Below are positions 1 through 6,493 of a DNA stretch of 9,439 nucleotides, one piece after another. Made by a program: the position numbers and the translations under genes. Each line of letters begins with the position of its first letter. The stretch's first letter is position 1. This DNA is from Solirubrobacteraceae bacterium. GTDB lineage: Bacteria > Actinomycetota > Thermoleophilia > Solirubrobacterales > Solirubrobacteraceae. Location: positions 1 through 9,439 of the forward strand of contig JASHYF010000114.1 in assembly GCA_030043235.1 (NCBI GenBank). The letters are read 5' to 3'. A model generated the notes under the pieces. It saw only the letters and a list, made by a program, of their open reading frames with translations, was not told the DNA's origin and searched no databases.

Positions 1-1
1 G

Positions 2-172
2 GTGTTCTTCGCCACCGAACCGCCGTCGCGGGCGATCACGCACGTGGCCATGTACGTGGGCGACGGGCGCATCGTCGAGTCCCCCAACTCAGCAGGCGCC
101 GTGCGCATCATCCCGCTGGCCGACCGCGCGGAAGAGTACGTCACCGCGCGCCGCTACCTGCCAACGCCGTAG
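2..172 (+). CDS. NlpC/P60 family peptidoglycan endopeptidase, C-terminal end (partial)
   Basis: Only the last 56 residues and the stop codon are in the window; the start and the catalytic cysteine lie upstream of base 1. The visible stretch [16 protein letters not shown] matches the His-containing strands of the NlpC/P60 fold, where the usual pattern is HVGIYVGxGxxIHAP. The presumed catalytic His is residue 14 of the visible part. Twelve residues later comes Glu, the spacing and residue of the Cys-His-Glu triad known for mycobacterial RipA; many family members have His, Asn or Gln there. Such enzymes are normally exported and cut peptide stems in the cell wall. The protein ends about 30 residues after the Glu, so this is probably a C-terminal catalytic domain. 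Substrate and N-terminal architecture cannot be told from here. Confidence 0.82.
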   Translation: MFFATEPPSRAITHVAMYVGDGRIVESPNSAGAVRIIPLADRAEEYVTARRYLPTP

Positions 173-302
173 GCACGCGCACGGTAGGCACGCGCACGTA
201 GGCGCCCGCGCAGTGGACACCCGCGCGGCGTGGGCAGCCGCACGTAGACACCCGCGGAGTGGACGCCCGCGCGGCGTATGCGGCCGCACGTAGGCATCGC
301 AC
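169..302. repeat. Degenerate tandem repeat (minisatellite) of about 15-nt units
   Basis: About nine head-to-tail units start at 169, 184, 198, 213, 228, 244, 259, 274 and 290. They are 13-16 nt long, with a rough consensus GTRGRCRCCCGCGCR. A higher-order period is clear: 198-243 and 244-289 are two 46-nt blocks, each made of three sub-units and differing at only a few positions. The first two units share GTAGGCACGCGCAC exactly. The array begins inside the last codons of the NlpC/P60 gene, whose TAG stop is part of the first unit, and fills much of the intergenic space. There are no unique spacers, so it is not CRISPR. It could be replication slippage, a transcribed 3' structure or a protein-binding array; the sequence does not say which. 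Confidence 0.75.
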
Positions 303-313
303 GAATCGTGAGC

Positions 314-342
314 TCGACACGAACGGTGCGGTGATCTATGGT
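314..342 (+). promoter_or_regulatory. Probable sigma70-type promoter for the Clp-N protein gene
   Basis: TCGACA (314-319, one mismatch to TTGACA) and TATGGT (337-342, fitting the actinobacterial TAnnnT -10 form) are separated by exactly 17 nt. Transcription would start near 349, giving a leader of about 140 nt before the ATG at 490. A small inverted repeat, CACGA-A-TCGTG (300-310), sits just upstream of the -35 box and could be an operator half, but this is weak. The call rests on consensus matching alone. Confidence 0.5.
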
Positions 343-432
343 CTGCGTGCGCAACTGCCCGCGCGCATCCTCTCAGCCGGTGCTCGCCCCACGCGCGGGA
401 CGGCGATGACAGAGCAAGGGACCACAGTCTCG

Positions 433-456
433 GGCCGGTCACCTTCAGTGATGGCC
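433..456 (+). other. Possible hairpin in the 5' leader of the Clp-N protein gene
   Basis: GGCCG-G-TCAC (433-442) can pair with GTGATGGCC (448-456) across a 5-nt CTTCA loop, giving nine pairs with one wobble and one bulged G. It lies in the long predicted leader, about 33 nt before the start codon and upstream of the ribosome-binding site. No known riboswitch or T-box pattern was recognised, and hairpins of this size arise by chance in GC-rich DNA. The rest of the 173-489 gap beyond the repeat, promoter, hairpin and ribosome-binding site shows nothing I can name. Confidence 0.25.
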
Positions 457-477
457 TGACGCGTGGGGTCCGGCCGC

Positions 478-484
478 AAAGGAG
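478..484 (+). promoter_or_regulatory. Ribosome-binding site that fixes the Clp-N gene start
   Basis: AAAGGAG lies 5 nt before ATG 490. This supports a start at 490 rather than the in-frame GTG at 463, which has no comparable purine-rich site in front of it. Confidence 0.75.
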
Positions 485-489
485 TTGAC

Positions 490-1662
490 ATGACCGAGCA
501 TCGCAGGGTCAAGCGTGAGATCCGCTCGCGCATGGCGCAGACGGGCGAGAAGTACACGGACGCGCGCAGGGCGCTGCTCGCCCGCGCCGGCGCAGCGGAA
601 GGAGCGGGCTCCGGCGGCACCCAGCGGCCGCGCCCTGCGGCGCGCCCGCCGCGCGCGCCGCGCGGTGGCCGCTTCACCGATCAGGCATACAACGCGATCC
701 TGCTGGCTCAAGACGAGGCGCGGATGCTGCGCCAGCCAAAGGTGGAGCCCGAGCACTTGCTGCTCGCGGCCGCGCGCCGCGGCAACGTCGAGCAGCTCCT
801 CGCGAGCGCGGGCATCTCGGCCGGCGCGATCTACGACGCGCTCGTGCGGGCGGGTGGCCTCGGAGCGGATCTCGTGCTTGGGCCGGTGCCGCGCTCGGCG
901 GCGGGCGAGGAGACGCTCGGCCGTGCGGCGCTGGCGGCGGCCGAGCGCGGGGCCGGCCCCAGCACGCAGCACCTGCTGCTCGGCCTGCCCGAGCAGAGCA
1001 TCGCGGCGGCGCTGCTGCGCGAGCTTGGCGTCGTGGACGCAGCGGCGCTCGTCGATGCTGCTCATCCGGTCACGCGCGCGCCGATGAAGCCGGGCAGCCT
1101 TGGGGAGCCCAGCTTTGCGGAGAGCGCCCGCGCGGCGATGGCCCGCACGCCTGCGAGCCCCGGCCCGATCCCGCCGGTGTTCGAGCGCTTCACCGTCGCG
1201 GCCGCCAACGCGGTGCAGGCGGCGGTGGCGAGCGCACGCGAGCTGCAGAACCGGTACGTGGAGCCCGCGCACCTGCTGCTCGGAGTGCTGGACGCGCCGG
1301 AGGGCGCGATCGCGGCCCTGCGCACACGTCACGCTCGGCCGCTCGACGCGGCGCTGGCACGCGCTGTAGATGTGCTCACGCGCGAGCGCCGTCCGGTGCG
1401 TGCCACGGACGTGCTCACGCGCGAGCGCCGTCCGGCGCGTGCCACGGACATATTCACCGCGCCCGCCCGGCAGCTGGTGGCGGAAGACGTGCTCGCGGTG
1501 GCCGAGCGGCTCGGTGGCCGCTCGCTCAGTGCCGGACACCTGTTGCTCGCGGTGCTGGAGAGCAAGGATGAGAAGATCGTGGAGATTCTCGGCGTGCTGC
1601 CCGACCGCGAGCAGATTGCCGCGGAGGTGGCCGAAGCCCCGGGCGATGAGGCGCATGCGTGA
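490..1662 (+). CDS. Clp-N repeat protein without an ATPase module (390 aa)
   Basis: Clp-N domains are helical repeats that recognise substrates or adaptors at the front of ClpA/ClpC/ClpB unfoldases. Four such repeats are visible. Repeat 1 (61-110) has FTDQAYNAILLAQDEA then VEPEHLLLA. Repeat 2 (139-181) has the HLLLGL motif. Repeat 3 (231-278) has FTVAAANAVQAAVASARE then VEPAHLLLGVL. Repeat 4 (about 320-371) has HLLLAVLESKD. This amounts to two Clp-N domains. No Walker A, Walker B or ClpP-docking loop follows, so it cannot unfold proteins itself. The N-terminus (5-32) carries a basic helix with the MAQTGEKYTDARRALL pattern, which I recall from other actinobacterial proteins of unclear role, followed by a Pro/Ala/Arg-rich linker (33-60). 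It could act as an adaptor, decoy or stress sensor for a Clp machine; that is inference. The gene has its own promoter and is convergent with the FO synthase gene. Confidence 0.82.
   Translation: MTEHRRVKREIRSRMAQTGEKYTDARRALLARAGAAEGAGSGGTQRPRPAARPPRAPRGGRFTDQAYNAILLAQDEARMLRQPKVEPEHLLLAAARRGNVEQLLASAGISAGAIYDALVRAGGLGADLVLGPVPRSAAGEETLGRAALAAAERGAGPSTQHLLLGLPEQSIAAALLRELGVVDAAALVDAAHPVTRAPMKPGSLGEPSFAESARAAMARTPASPGPIPPVFERFTVAAANAVQAAVASARELQNRYVEPAHLLLGVLDAPEGAIAALRTRHARPLDAALARAVDVLTRERRPVRATDVLTRERRPARATDIFTAPARQLVAEDVLAVAERLGGRSLSAGHLLLAVLESKDEKIVEILGVLPDREQIAAEVAEAPGDEAHA
1369..1446 (+). repeat. In-frame 39-bp tandem duplication inside the Clp-N gene
   Basis: Blocks 1369-1407 and 1408-1446 are 37/39 identical, differing by two C/T changes. 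They encode residues 294-306 and 307-319, DVLTRERRPVRAT and DVLTRERRPARAT, so only one residue differs (Val to Ala). A third degenerate start (DIFTAPAR) follows at residue 320. The duplication lengthens the linker between the third and fourth Clp-N repeats by a basic 13-residue block and keeps the frame. Its near identity suggests it is recent. Confidence 0.9.
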
Positions 1663-1705
1663 GCCACGGCAGAGCGGGAGCAGCCGCCTGCGCGAGCGGA
1701 CCGCG

Positions 1706-1720
1706 CGCCTGCCTCAGGCG
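1706..1720. terminator. Small hairpin between convergent genes, possible weak terminator
   Basis: CGCCTG-CCT-CAGGCG forms a 6-bp perfect stem with a 3-nt loop. It overlaps the stop codon of the FO synthase gene and lies 43 nt past the stop of the Clp-N gene. The intergenic space is only 51 nt, so a shared structure for both strands is plausible. There is no T-tract on either side, so it is not a classical intrinsic terminator. Confidence 0.25.
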
Positions 1721-4095
1721 AGCGTGGACAGCACGGGCGCCGCGTCGCGCGCAGCGCCCGCCTCGAGCGGGTAGCGCCGGCGGATGCGATAGAGCGTGGT
1801 GCGCTCGGCCGCCGGGCGCCCGGCGGCGTGCGCGGCGGCGATCAGCTGCTCGGGCTCCAGGCGCGTGCCGTGGTATGAGCCGGCGAGGCGGCTGATGGAC
1901 TCCTCCATGAGCGTGCCGCCGAGGTCGTTGACGCCCCAGTGCAGCGACTCGCTGGCGGCGTCGAGGCCCATCTTCACCCAGGAGGCCTGCACGTTGGTGA
2001 CCGTGTGCCCGAGCGCGAGGCGGAAGACGGCGGTGTGCTTGAGGTTCTCCTCTCGAGAGATCTCTTCGACGCCGTGCGTGCGCCCGAGCAGCGTTTGGAA
2101 GGGGATGAACGACAGCGGCACGAACTCGGTGATGCCGCCGGTGCGCTCCTGCAGCGCGCGCACCACGCGCATGTGCTCGGCGAGCTCCCACGGCTCCTCG
2201 ATGTGGCCGAACATGACCGTGGCGGTGGAGCGCAGGCCGGCGGCGTGCGAGGCCTCGATGACCTGCACCCAGCGCGCGACGGGCAGCTTGTTGGGCGAGA
2301 TGCGTTCGCGCACGCCGTCGTGGAGCACCTCCGCGGCGGTGCCCGGCGTGGAGCCGAGGCCGGCGTCCTTCAACCGCGCGAACACCTCCGCGGGCGGCAG
2401 GCCGGAGATGTCGCACATGTGCGCGATCTCCATCGGGCTGTACGCGTGCAGGTGCAGGTCCGTGCCCGCCCGCCGCGCGGTGTCCTTGGCGAGCCGCAGC
2501 CAGCCGAGATAGTCCTCGAGCTGCCAGTCGGGATGGATGCCCGACTGGATGCACAGCTCCGTGGCGCCGAAGTCGATCGCCTCGCGGATGCGCGCGACGA
2601 AGTCCTCGGCGTCGTGCTCGTAGGCGTCCGGCGAGCGCCTGCCCTGGCCGAAGCCGCAGAACGCGCAGCCGACGGTGCAGATGTTGGAGATGTTGATGTT
2701 GCGGTTGACCACGAACGTGACCGTCTCCCCCGCGAGCTGCGCGCGCAGCTCGTCGGCCGCCTGGCGCATGTCCTCGATCGCCTCGGCTCGCGTCTCGGCG
2801 AACATCCCGGTGAGCTCCTCCTCCGTGAGCGCGCGCCCGCCGAATGCGCGCTCGATCGCGCCCGCCACGAGGTCCGCGCGGATCGGCGCCGGCGGGTCCG
2901 TGCGAGTGGGTGGACGGGTTGGCGGGACACCGGATCCCCGCCGTGGGATGAAGCTCCAGTAGCGCGCCCTGATCGTGTCCATCACCCCGCGCGAGATCCA
3001 CTCGGGGTCGATGTACTGCGGGTACACGCACAGCCGCTCGGTGAGCGCGTAACCGTCGCGCTGCAGCGCCCTGCGCACCTGATGCGGCGAGGGGAACGGG
3101 TGCTCGGGGGAGATGTGATCGCCGTTGGCGGACAGGCCGCCGAGGTCGGTGGCGCCGGCGCGCACCAGCTCCCCCCACCAGTCGGCGAGGTTGGGGGGCA
3201 CCTGGATGCCCACGCCGGGCATCAGCCGGCGGGTCTCGGCGATCAGGCGCTTCATGTCATCGATCTGGATTGGACCCCCACCCACCCCGGCGCCCGCCTG
3301 CGCCCACTCGGGCAGCGGCAGCTGCGCGCGTGCGGAGGGCGCACCGGCGTCGCCGTCGGCGGCGTCCCCGTTGCGCAAGCCGGAGTCCCCCGCCGGAGCG
3401 GCGTCCTCCGTGCCGGACCAGCGCGCGCGCGCAGCCTGCTCGGCGATCTCCGCCGGCTCCTGGGCGTAGTAGCGCGGGTGGGGCACGAAGTTCTGCAGGA
3501 TCACCTCCTGGATGTGACCGTGCTGGGCGTGCAGCGCGGCGATCGCCTCCAGCGAGGCGACGCGCTCCTCCTCGGTCTCGCCGATGCCGACGAGGATGCC
3601 GCTGGTGAAGGGGATGCGCAGCTCGCCGGCCGTGCGGATCGTCTCCAGCCGGCGTGCCGGGTGCTTGCTGGGCGAGCCCGCGTGCACGGTGTCCATCAAC
3701 CGCTCGGAGATCGACTCCAGCATCAGCCCCTGCGAGGCGCTCACCTCGCGCAGGCGCGAGAGGTCCTCGCGCGCGAGCACGCCGAGGTTCGTGTGCGGCA
3801 ACAGGCCGCGCTCGAGCGCGCGCTCGCAAGTCCACACGACGTAGCCGGTGAAGTCCTCGTGGCCGTGGGAGCGCAGGCGCGCGGCCACCTGCGGGTTGAC
3901 CTCCGGGCGCTCGCCCGTGAGCACCAACAGCTCCTTCACGTGGCGGCGGGCGGCGCCGTCGAGGATCTCGAGCACGTCCCCCGGCGAGTACAGGTGCGCC
4001 CGGTGGGTTGCGAACGCGCAGTACTTGCAATAGCAGCGGCAGGTCCGCGACAGCGACAGCGTGAGGTTGCGCGAGAACGTGACCCTGCGGCGCAT
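1714..4095 (-). CDS. fbiC: Bifunctional FO synthase (CofG-CofH fusion, FbiC type)
   Basis: Makes FO (7,8-didemethyl-8-hydroxy-5-deazariboflavin), the chromophore of coenzyme F420, from tyrosine and 5-amino-6-ribitylaminouracil using two radical-SAM domains. The N-terminal CofG half (about 1-370) has C19-x3-C23-x2-C26 for the 4Fe-4S cluster, then SGILVGIGETEEER and IQVPPNLADWW, GATDLGGLSANGDHISPEHPFPSP. The C-terminal CofH half (about 400-793) has NRNINISNICTVGCAFCGFG with C473, C477 and C480. At 793 aa it is somewhat shorter than mycobacterial FbiC, mainly because there is almost no N-terminal extension. An in-frame stop lies three codons upstream of ATG 4095, so a longer start is excluded. 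No Shine-Dalgarno is seen; a -10 box close to the ATG suggests a leaderless message. A Gly/Ala/Asp-rich insertion (about residues 225-262) interrupts CofG, and a Pro/Thr/Arg-rich linker joins the halves. It is divergent from the MMPL gene, with 86 nt between them. Confidence 0.95.
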   Translation of the reverse strand: MRRRVTFSRNLTLSLSRTCRCYCKYCAFATHRAHLYSPGDVLEILDGAARRHVKELLVLTGERPEVNPQVAARLRSHGHEDFTGYVVWTCERALERGLLPHTNLGVLAREDLSRLREVSASQGLMLESISERLMDTVHAGSPSKHPARRLETIRTAGELRIPFTSGILVGIGETEEERVASLEAIAALHAQHGHIQEVILQNFVPHPRYYAQEPAEIAEQAARARWSGTEDAAPAGDSGLRNGDAADGDAGAPSARAQLPLPEWAQAGAGVGGGPIQIDDMKRLIAETRRLMPGVGIQVPPNLADWWGELVRAGATDLGGLSANGDHISPEHPFPSPHQVRRALQRDGYALTERLCVYPQYIDPEWISRGVMDTIRARYWSFIPRRGSGVPPTRPPTRTDPPAPIRADLVAGAIERAFGGRALTEEELTGMFAETRAEAIEDMRQAADELRAQLAGETVTFVVNRNINISNICTVGCAFCGFGQGRRSPDAYEHDAEDFVARIREAIDFGATELCIQSGIHPDWQLEDYLGWLRLAKDTARRAGTDLHLHAYSPMEIAHMCDISGLPPAEVFARLKDAGLGSTPGTAAEVLHDGVRERISPNKLPVARWVQVIEASHAAGLRSTATVMFGHIEEPWELAEHMRVVRALQERTGGITEFVPLSFIPFQTLLGRTHGVEEISREENLKHTAVFRLALGHTVTNVQASWVKMGLDAASESLHWGVNDLGGTLMEESISRLAGSYHGTRLEPEQLIAAAHAAGRPAAERTTLYRIRRRYPLEAGAARDAAPVLSTLA

Positions 4096-4103
4096 GTGGG
4101 CTC

Positions 4104-4109
4104 AGTCTA
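4104..4109 (-). promoter_or_regulatory. Candidate -10 box for a leaderless fbiC transcript
   Basis: Read on the minus strand, TAGACT fits the TAnnnT -10 pattern and ends 8 nt before the ATG at 4095, placing the expected start of transcription at or within a few bases of the start codon. This is the usual geometry of leaderless actinobacterial genes and would explain the missing ribosome-binding site. No convincing -35 box was found 17-18 nt further upstream. No clear promoter for the divergent MMPL gene was seen in the same 86-nt gap. Confidence 0.4.
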
Positions 4110-4181
4110 TGAAGCAGCCCGCATTCGCGGCCGCCGGCGGGGCGCGCGCCGCTGCCGACGCCTTCGAGGCGCGCCTGCTGC

Positions 4182-6440
4182 GTGGAGCTGCGACGATCCG
4201 CGCGTGAGCCCAAGCCTGCGGATCTCGTGATCGCAGCGCTCGCGACGCTCGCCGTGGGGCGTCCGCGCCGGGTGCTGGTCGCGGCGGGCGTGGCGTTCGC
4301 GCTCGCGGCCGTGTTCGGCGCGCCCGTGACGGGCACGCTCGGCAGCAGCATCCAGGACTTCCAGAGCCCCGGCTCGCAGTACGAACGCGCGAACGCGGCG
4401 ATCAGCGCGGCGAGCGGACAGAACGCGTACTACAACCTGGCGGCGCTGGTGGCGGTGCGAGGGGACATCGCGCTCGACACGAGTGCCCAGCGGACGATCG
4501 CGAGGCTCGCGGCGATGCTCGCGGCGCAGCGCGGGTTCCAGCGCGTGCTCGATTATGGGGGAGCGGGGATCGATTCCCGCTCGCCGGCGCTGCTCTCGCG
4601 CGACCGGCGCCAGACGGTCGTGCTGGCGGCCTTCGCCGGCGAACGCGACGCGACCGCCGCCGTATCGCACGTGCGCGCCGCGCTTTCCAAGCCAGCGGCG
4701 AAGGCGACGTTCGCGGGAGCGAGCGTGCGTTTCGGCGGGGCGGCACTGGTCAACCAGGAACTGAACGAACTCACGACCAGCGAGCTGGCGCGCGCGGAGC
4801 TGTTCGCCCTGCCGATCCTGCTGGCGCTCTCGTTCTGGTTCTTCCGCGGCCTGATCGCCGCGCTGCTGCCGCCGCTGGTAGGTGGCCTGGCGATCCTGCT
4901 GACGTTCCTGGGGCTGCGGGCGGTCGATCAGTTCACGCCGATCTCCGTGTTCGCGCTCAACCTCGTCAGCGGCATGGGGCTCGGTCTCGGCATCGACTAC
5001 AGCCTGTTCATGGTCTACCGCTACCGCGAGGAGCTGGCGCGCGGCGCGGACGCGTCCGAGGCGATCGAGCGCACGCTGCAGACCGTCGGTCGTACGGTGC
5101 TGTTCAGCTGCCTGACGGTGGCCGCCGCGATGCTGAGCCTGCTCGTCTTCCCGCTGCGCTTCCTCTACTCGATGGGAGTCGGCGGAGCGATCGTCGCGCT
5201 GTGCGACGGCGCGGTCGCGCTGCTGGTGCTGCCCGCGCTGCTGATCGTCCTGGGACCGCGCATCAATGCGCTCTCGCCGGCATGGCTGCAGCGCCGCGCG
5301 GCGCGCTCGGCGACCGCGGCGGGAGCAGACGGCGGCTGGTGGAGGCTTGCGCGCGGCGTCGTGCGCCGCCCGGGCCGGGTGGCGCTGCTCAGCGCCGTCG
5401 TGCTGCTCGCGGCGGCCACGCCGGCGCTGCACCTGCGGTTCATCTCGCCGGGGGGCAATCTCCTGCCGGCGTCCGCACAAAGTCGCCAGGTGGAAAGCGC
5501 GCTCGCCGCGAGCTTCCCCGCCAACGTGGCGGAAGCCACGCAGATCGTGGTCAGGGGACCGGCCCCCACGGCCCGGCGCCTGGCCGCCGCGGTGGCGCGC
5601 GCGGCGGGGCCGGCGGCGAGCTCCTCGAACGCCGCGGATCTCGGCCGCGACACGTGGGAGATCACGCTGCTGCCGCACGGCAGCCCGTTCTCGAACGCCC
5701 AGGTGGACCTGCTCGCGAGGCTGCGGGCACTCGCGCGCCCGTACGCCGCCCTGGCCGGCGGCGCGACCGCCTTCTTCGTCGACCAGAAGGGTGCGATCGC
5801 CGCGAACATCCCGCTGGCGCTGCTGATCCTGCTGCCGCTGACGGCGGCCTTCCTGTTCGCGATGACGGGCTCGCTGACGATCCCGCTGAAGGCGCTGCTC
5901 ATGAACGCGCTGAGCGTCGCTGTCGGCGCCGGGCTGATCGTGTGGGTCTTCCAGGACGGGCACTTCTCGAGCGTGCTCGGCTTCACGCCGCTCGGCGGCC
6001 TGGAAGAGTCGACGCTCGTGCTCATGCTGGTGGTGGCCTTCGCGCTGGCCACCGACTACGAGGTGTTCGTGCTCGCCCGCGTCAAGGAGGCGCACGACGC
6101 GGGCCTGCCCAACCGCGAGGCGATCGCGCTCGGCATCGAGCGCACCGGGCGCATCATCACCGCCGCGGCGCTGCTGTTCTGCGTGGCGATCGGCGCGCTC
6201 GCGACCTCGCAGCTGTTCTTCACCAAACAGCTCGGGCTCGGCGCGGCGCTGACGGTCGCGATCGACGCGAGCGTGATCCGCGCGCTGCTCGTGCCCTCCC
6301 TGATGGCGCTGATGGGCGACTGGAACTGGTGGGCGCCCGCCCCCCTGCGGCGCCTGCACGCGCGCATCGCCCTGCACGAGCTCGCTCCCCCGTCTCACGG
6401 CGTCTCCCTCGTTCCGAAGACGCCCGGACCTGGAGCATAG
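4182..6440 (+). CDS. MMPL/RND-family membrane transporter (752 aa)
   Basis: A proton-driven inner-membrane exporter of the MMPL family, which often carries lipids or other hydrophobic compounds; the substrate here is unknown. The protein is two similar halves. Each has one membrane helix, an extracytoplasmic domain and a bundle of about five helices. TM1 is near 31-48. The first bundle (about 206-365) contains GLGIDYSLFMVYRYREEL with D272-Y273. The second half starts with a helix near residues 400-417 and has LATDYEVFVLARVKEAHDAG with D625-Y626 in its bundle (about 545-715). These Asp-Tyr pairs are the proton-relay signature known in MmpL3. There is no long cytoplasmic C-terminal tail. The start is taken as GTG 4182, with GAGG about 12 nt before it; in-frame GTG 4227 (residue 16) is an alternative, since conserved sequence begins only after it. 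Unlike typical RND pumps, no adaptor or outer-membrane partner is adjacent. Confidence 0.9.
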   Translation: MELRRSAREPKPADLVIAALATLAVGRPRRVLVAAGVAFALAAVFGAPVTGTLGSSIQDFQSPGSQYERANAAISAASGQNAYYNLAALVAVRGDIALDTSAQRTIARLAAMLAAQRGFQRVLDYGGAGIDSRSPALLSRDRRQTVVLAAFAGERDATAAVSHVRAALSKPAAKATFAGASVRFGGAALVNQELNELTTSELARAELFALPILLALSFWFFRGLIAALLPPLVGGLAILLTFLGLRAVDQFTPISVFALNLVSGMGLGLGIDYSLFMVYRYREELARGADASEAIERTLQTVGRTVLFSCLTVAAAMLSLLVFPLRFLYSMGVGGAIVALCDGAVALLVLPALLIVLGPRINALSPAWLQRRAARSATAAGADGGWWRLARGVVRRPGRVALLSAVVLLAAATPALHLRFISPGGNLLPASAQSRQVESALAASFPANVAEATQIVVRGPAPTARRLAAAVARAAGPAASSSNAADLGRDTWEITLLPHGSPFSNAQVDLLARLRALARPYAALAGGATAFFVDQKGAIAANIPLALLILLPLTAAFLFAMTGSLTIPLKALLMNALSVAVGAGLIVWVFQDGHFSSVLGFTPLGGLEESTLVLMLVVAFALATDYEVFVLARVKEAHDAGLPNREAIALGIERTGRIITAAALLFCVAIGALATSQLFFTKQLGLGAALTVAIDASVIRALLVPSLMALMGDWNWWAPAPLRRLHARIALHELAPPSHGVSLVPKTPGPGA

Positions 6441-6445
6441 TCGCC

Positions 6446-6462
6446 CCGGCTCGAGGCGCCGG
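6446..6462 (+). terminator. Weak hairpin after the MMPL gene
   Basis: CCGGC (6446-6450) can pair with GCCGG (6458-6462) over a 7-nt loop, 5 nt after the MMPL stop. The following bases are mixed A/T/G rather than a T-run, so termination here would be weak if real. Confidence 0.2.
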
Positions 6463-6466
6463 ACTA

Positions 6467-6472
6467 TATGGT
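6467..6472 (+). promoter_or_regulatory. Candidate -10 box for the ATPase gene
   Basis: TATGGT within the AT-rich GACTATATGGTTC fits TAnnnT and would start transcription near 6479-6480, inside the palindrome at 6474-6493. The message would then have a leader of only about 14 nt and no Shine-Dalgarno. The same hexamer is the -10 box proposed for the Clp-N gene. No clear -35 box is seen. Confidence 0.35.
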
Positions 6473-6473
6473 T

Positions 6474-6493
6474 CTATTTGCAATTGCAAATAG
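6474..6493. promoter_or_regulatory. Perfect 20-bp palindrome abutting the ATPase start codon
   Basis: CTATTTGCAATTGCAAATAG is exactly its own reverse complement, with its centre between 6483 and 6484. Its last base is directly followed by ATG 6494. With 6 G/C in 20 it stands out against the GC-rich surroundings. It overlaps the expected transcription start and covers the place where a ribosome-binding site would be, so a bound protein, or an RNA hairpin, could block expression. The half-site TATTTG recurs in the palindrome after the gene. Interpreted as an operator or recognition site for the neighbouring winged-helix ATPase; that role is inferred. Confidence 0.7.

Noticed and set aside
169..302. 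CRISPR array
   Set aside because: Units are directly adjacent, degenerate and about 15 nt, without unique spacers or nearby cas genes.
259..459. 66-codon plus-strand open frame in the gap before the Clp-N gene
   Set aside because: It begins within the tandem repeat, has no ribosome-binding site and runs across the predicted promoter; no similarity recognised.
445..1656. Long minus-strand open frame opposite the Clp-N gene
   Set aside because: Arg/Ala/His-rich with no recognisable domain; it mirrors the GC-biased third positions of the plus-strand gene, which has clear repeats and a ribosome-binding site.
1939..4230. 763-codon plus-strand open frame opposite the FO synthase gene
   Set aside because: Shadow of a recognised radical-SAM fusion; low-complexity Arg/Ala/Gly/Val sequence without motifs.
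4107..6398. 763-codon minus-strand open frame opposite the MMPL gene
   Set aside because: Rich in Arg, Gln, Glu and His with no hydrophobic core; an antisense artefact of a GC-rich membrane protein gene.
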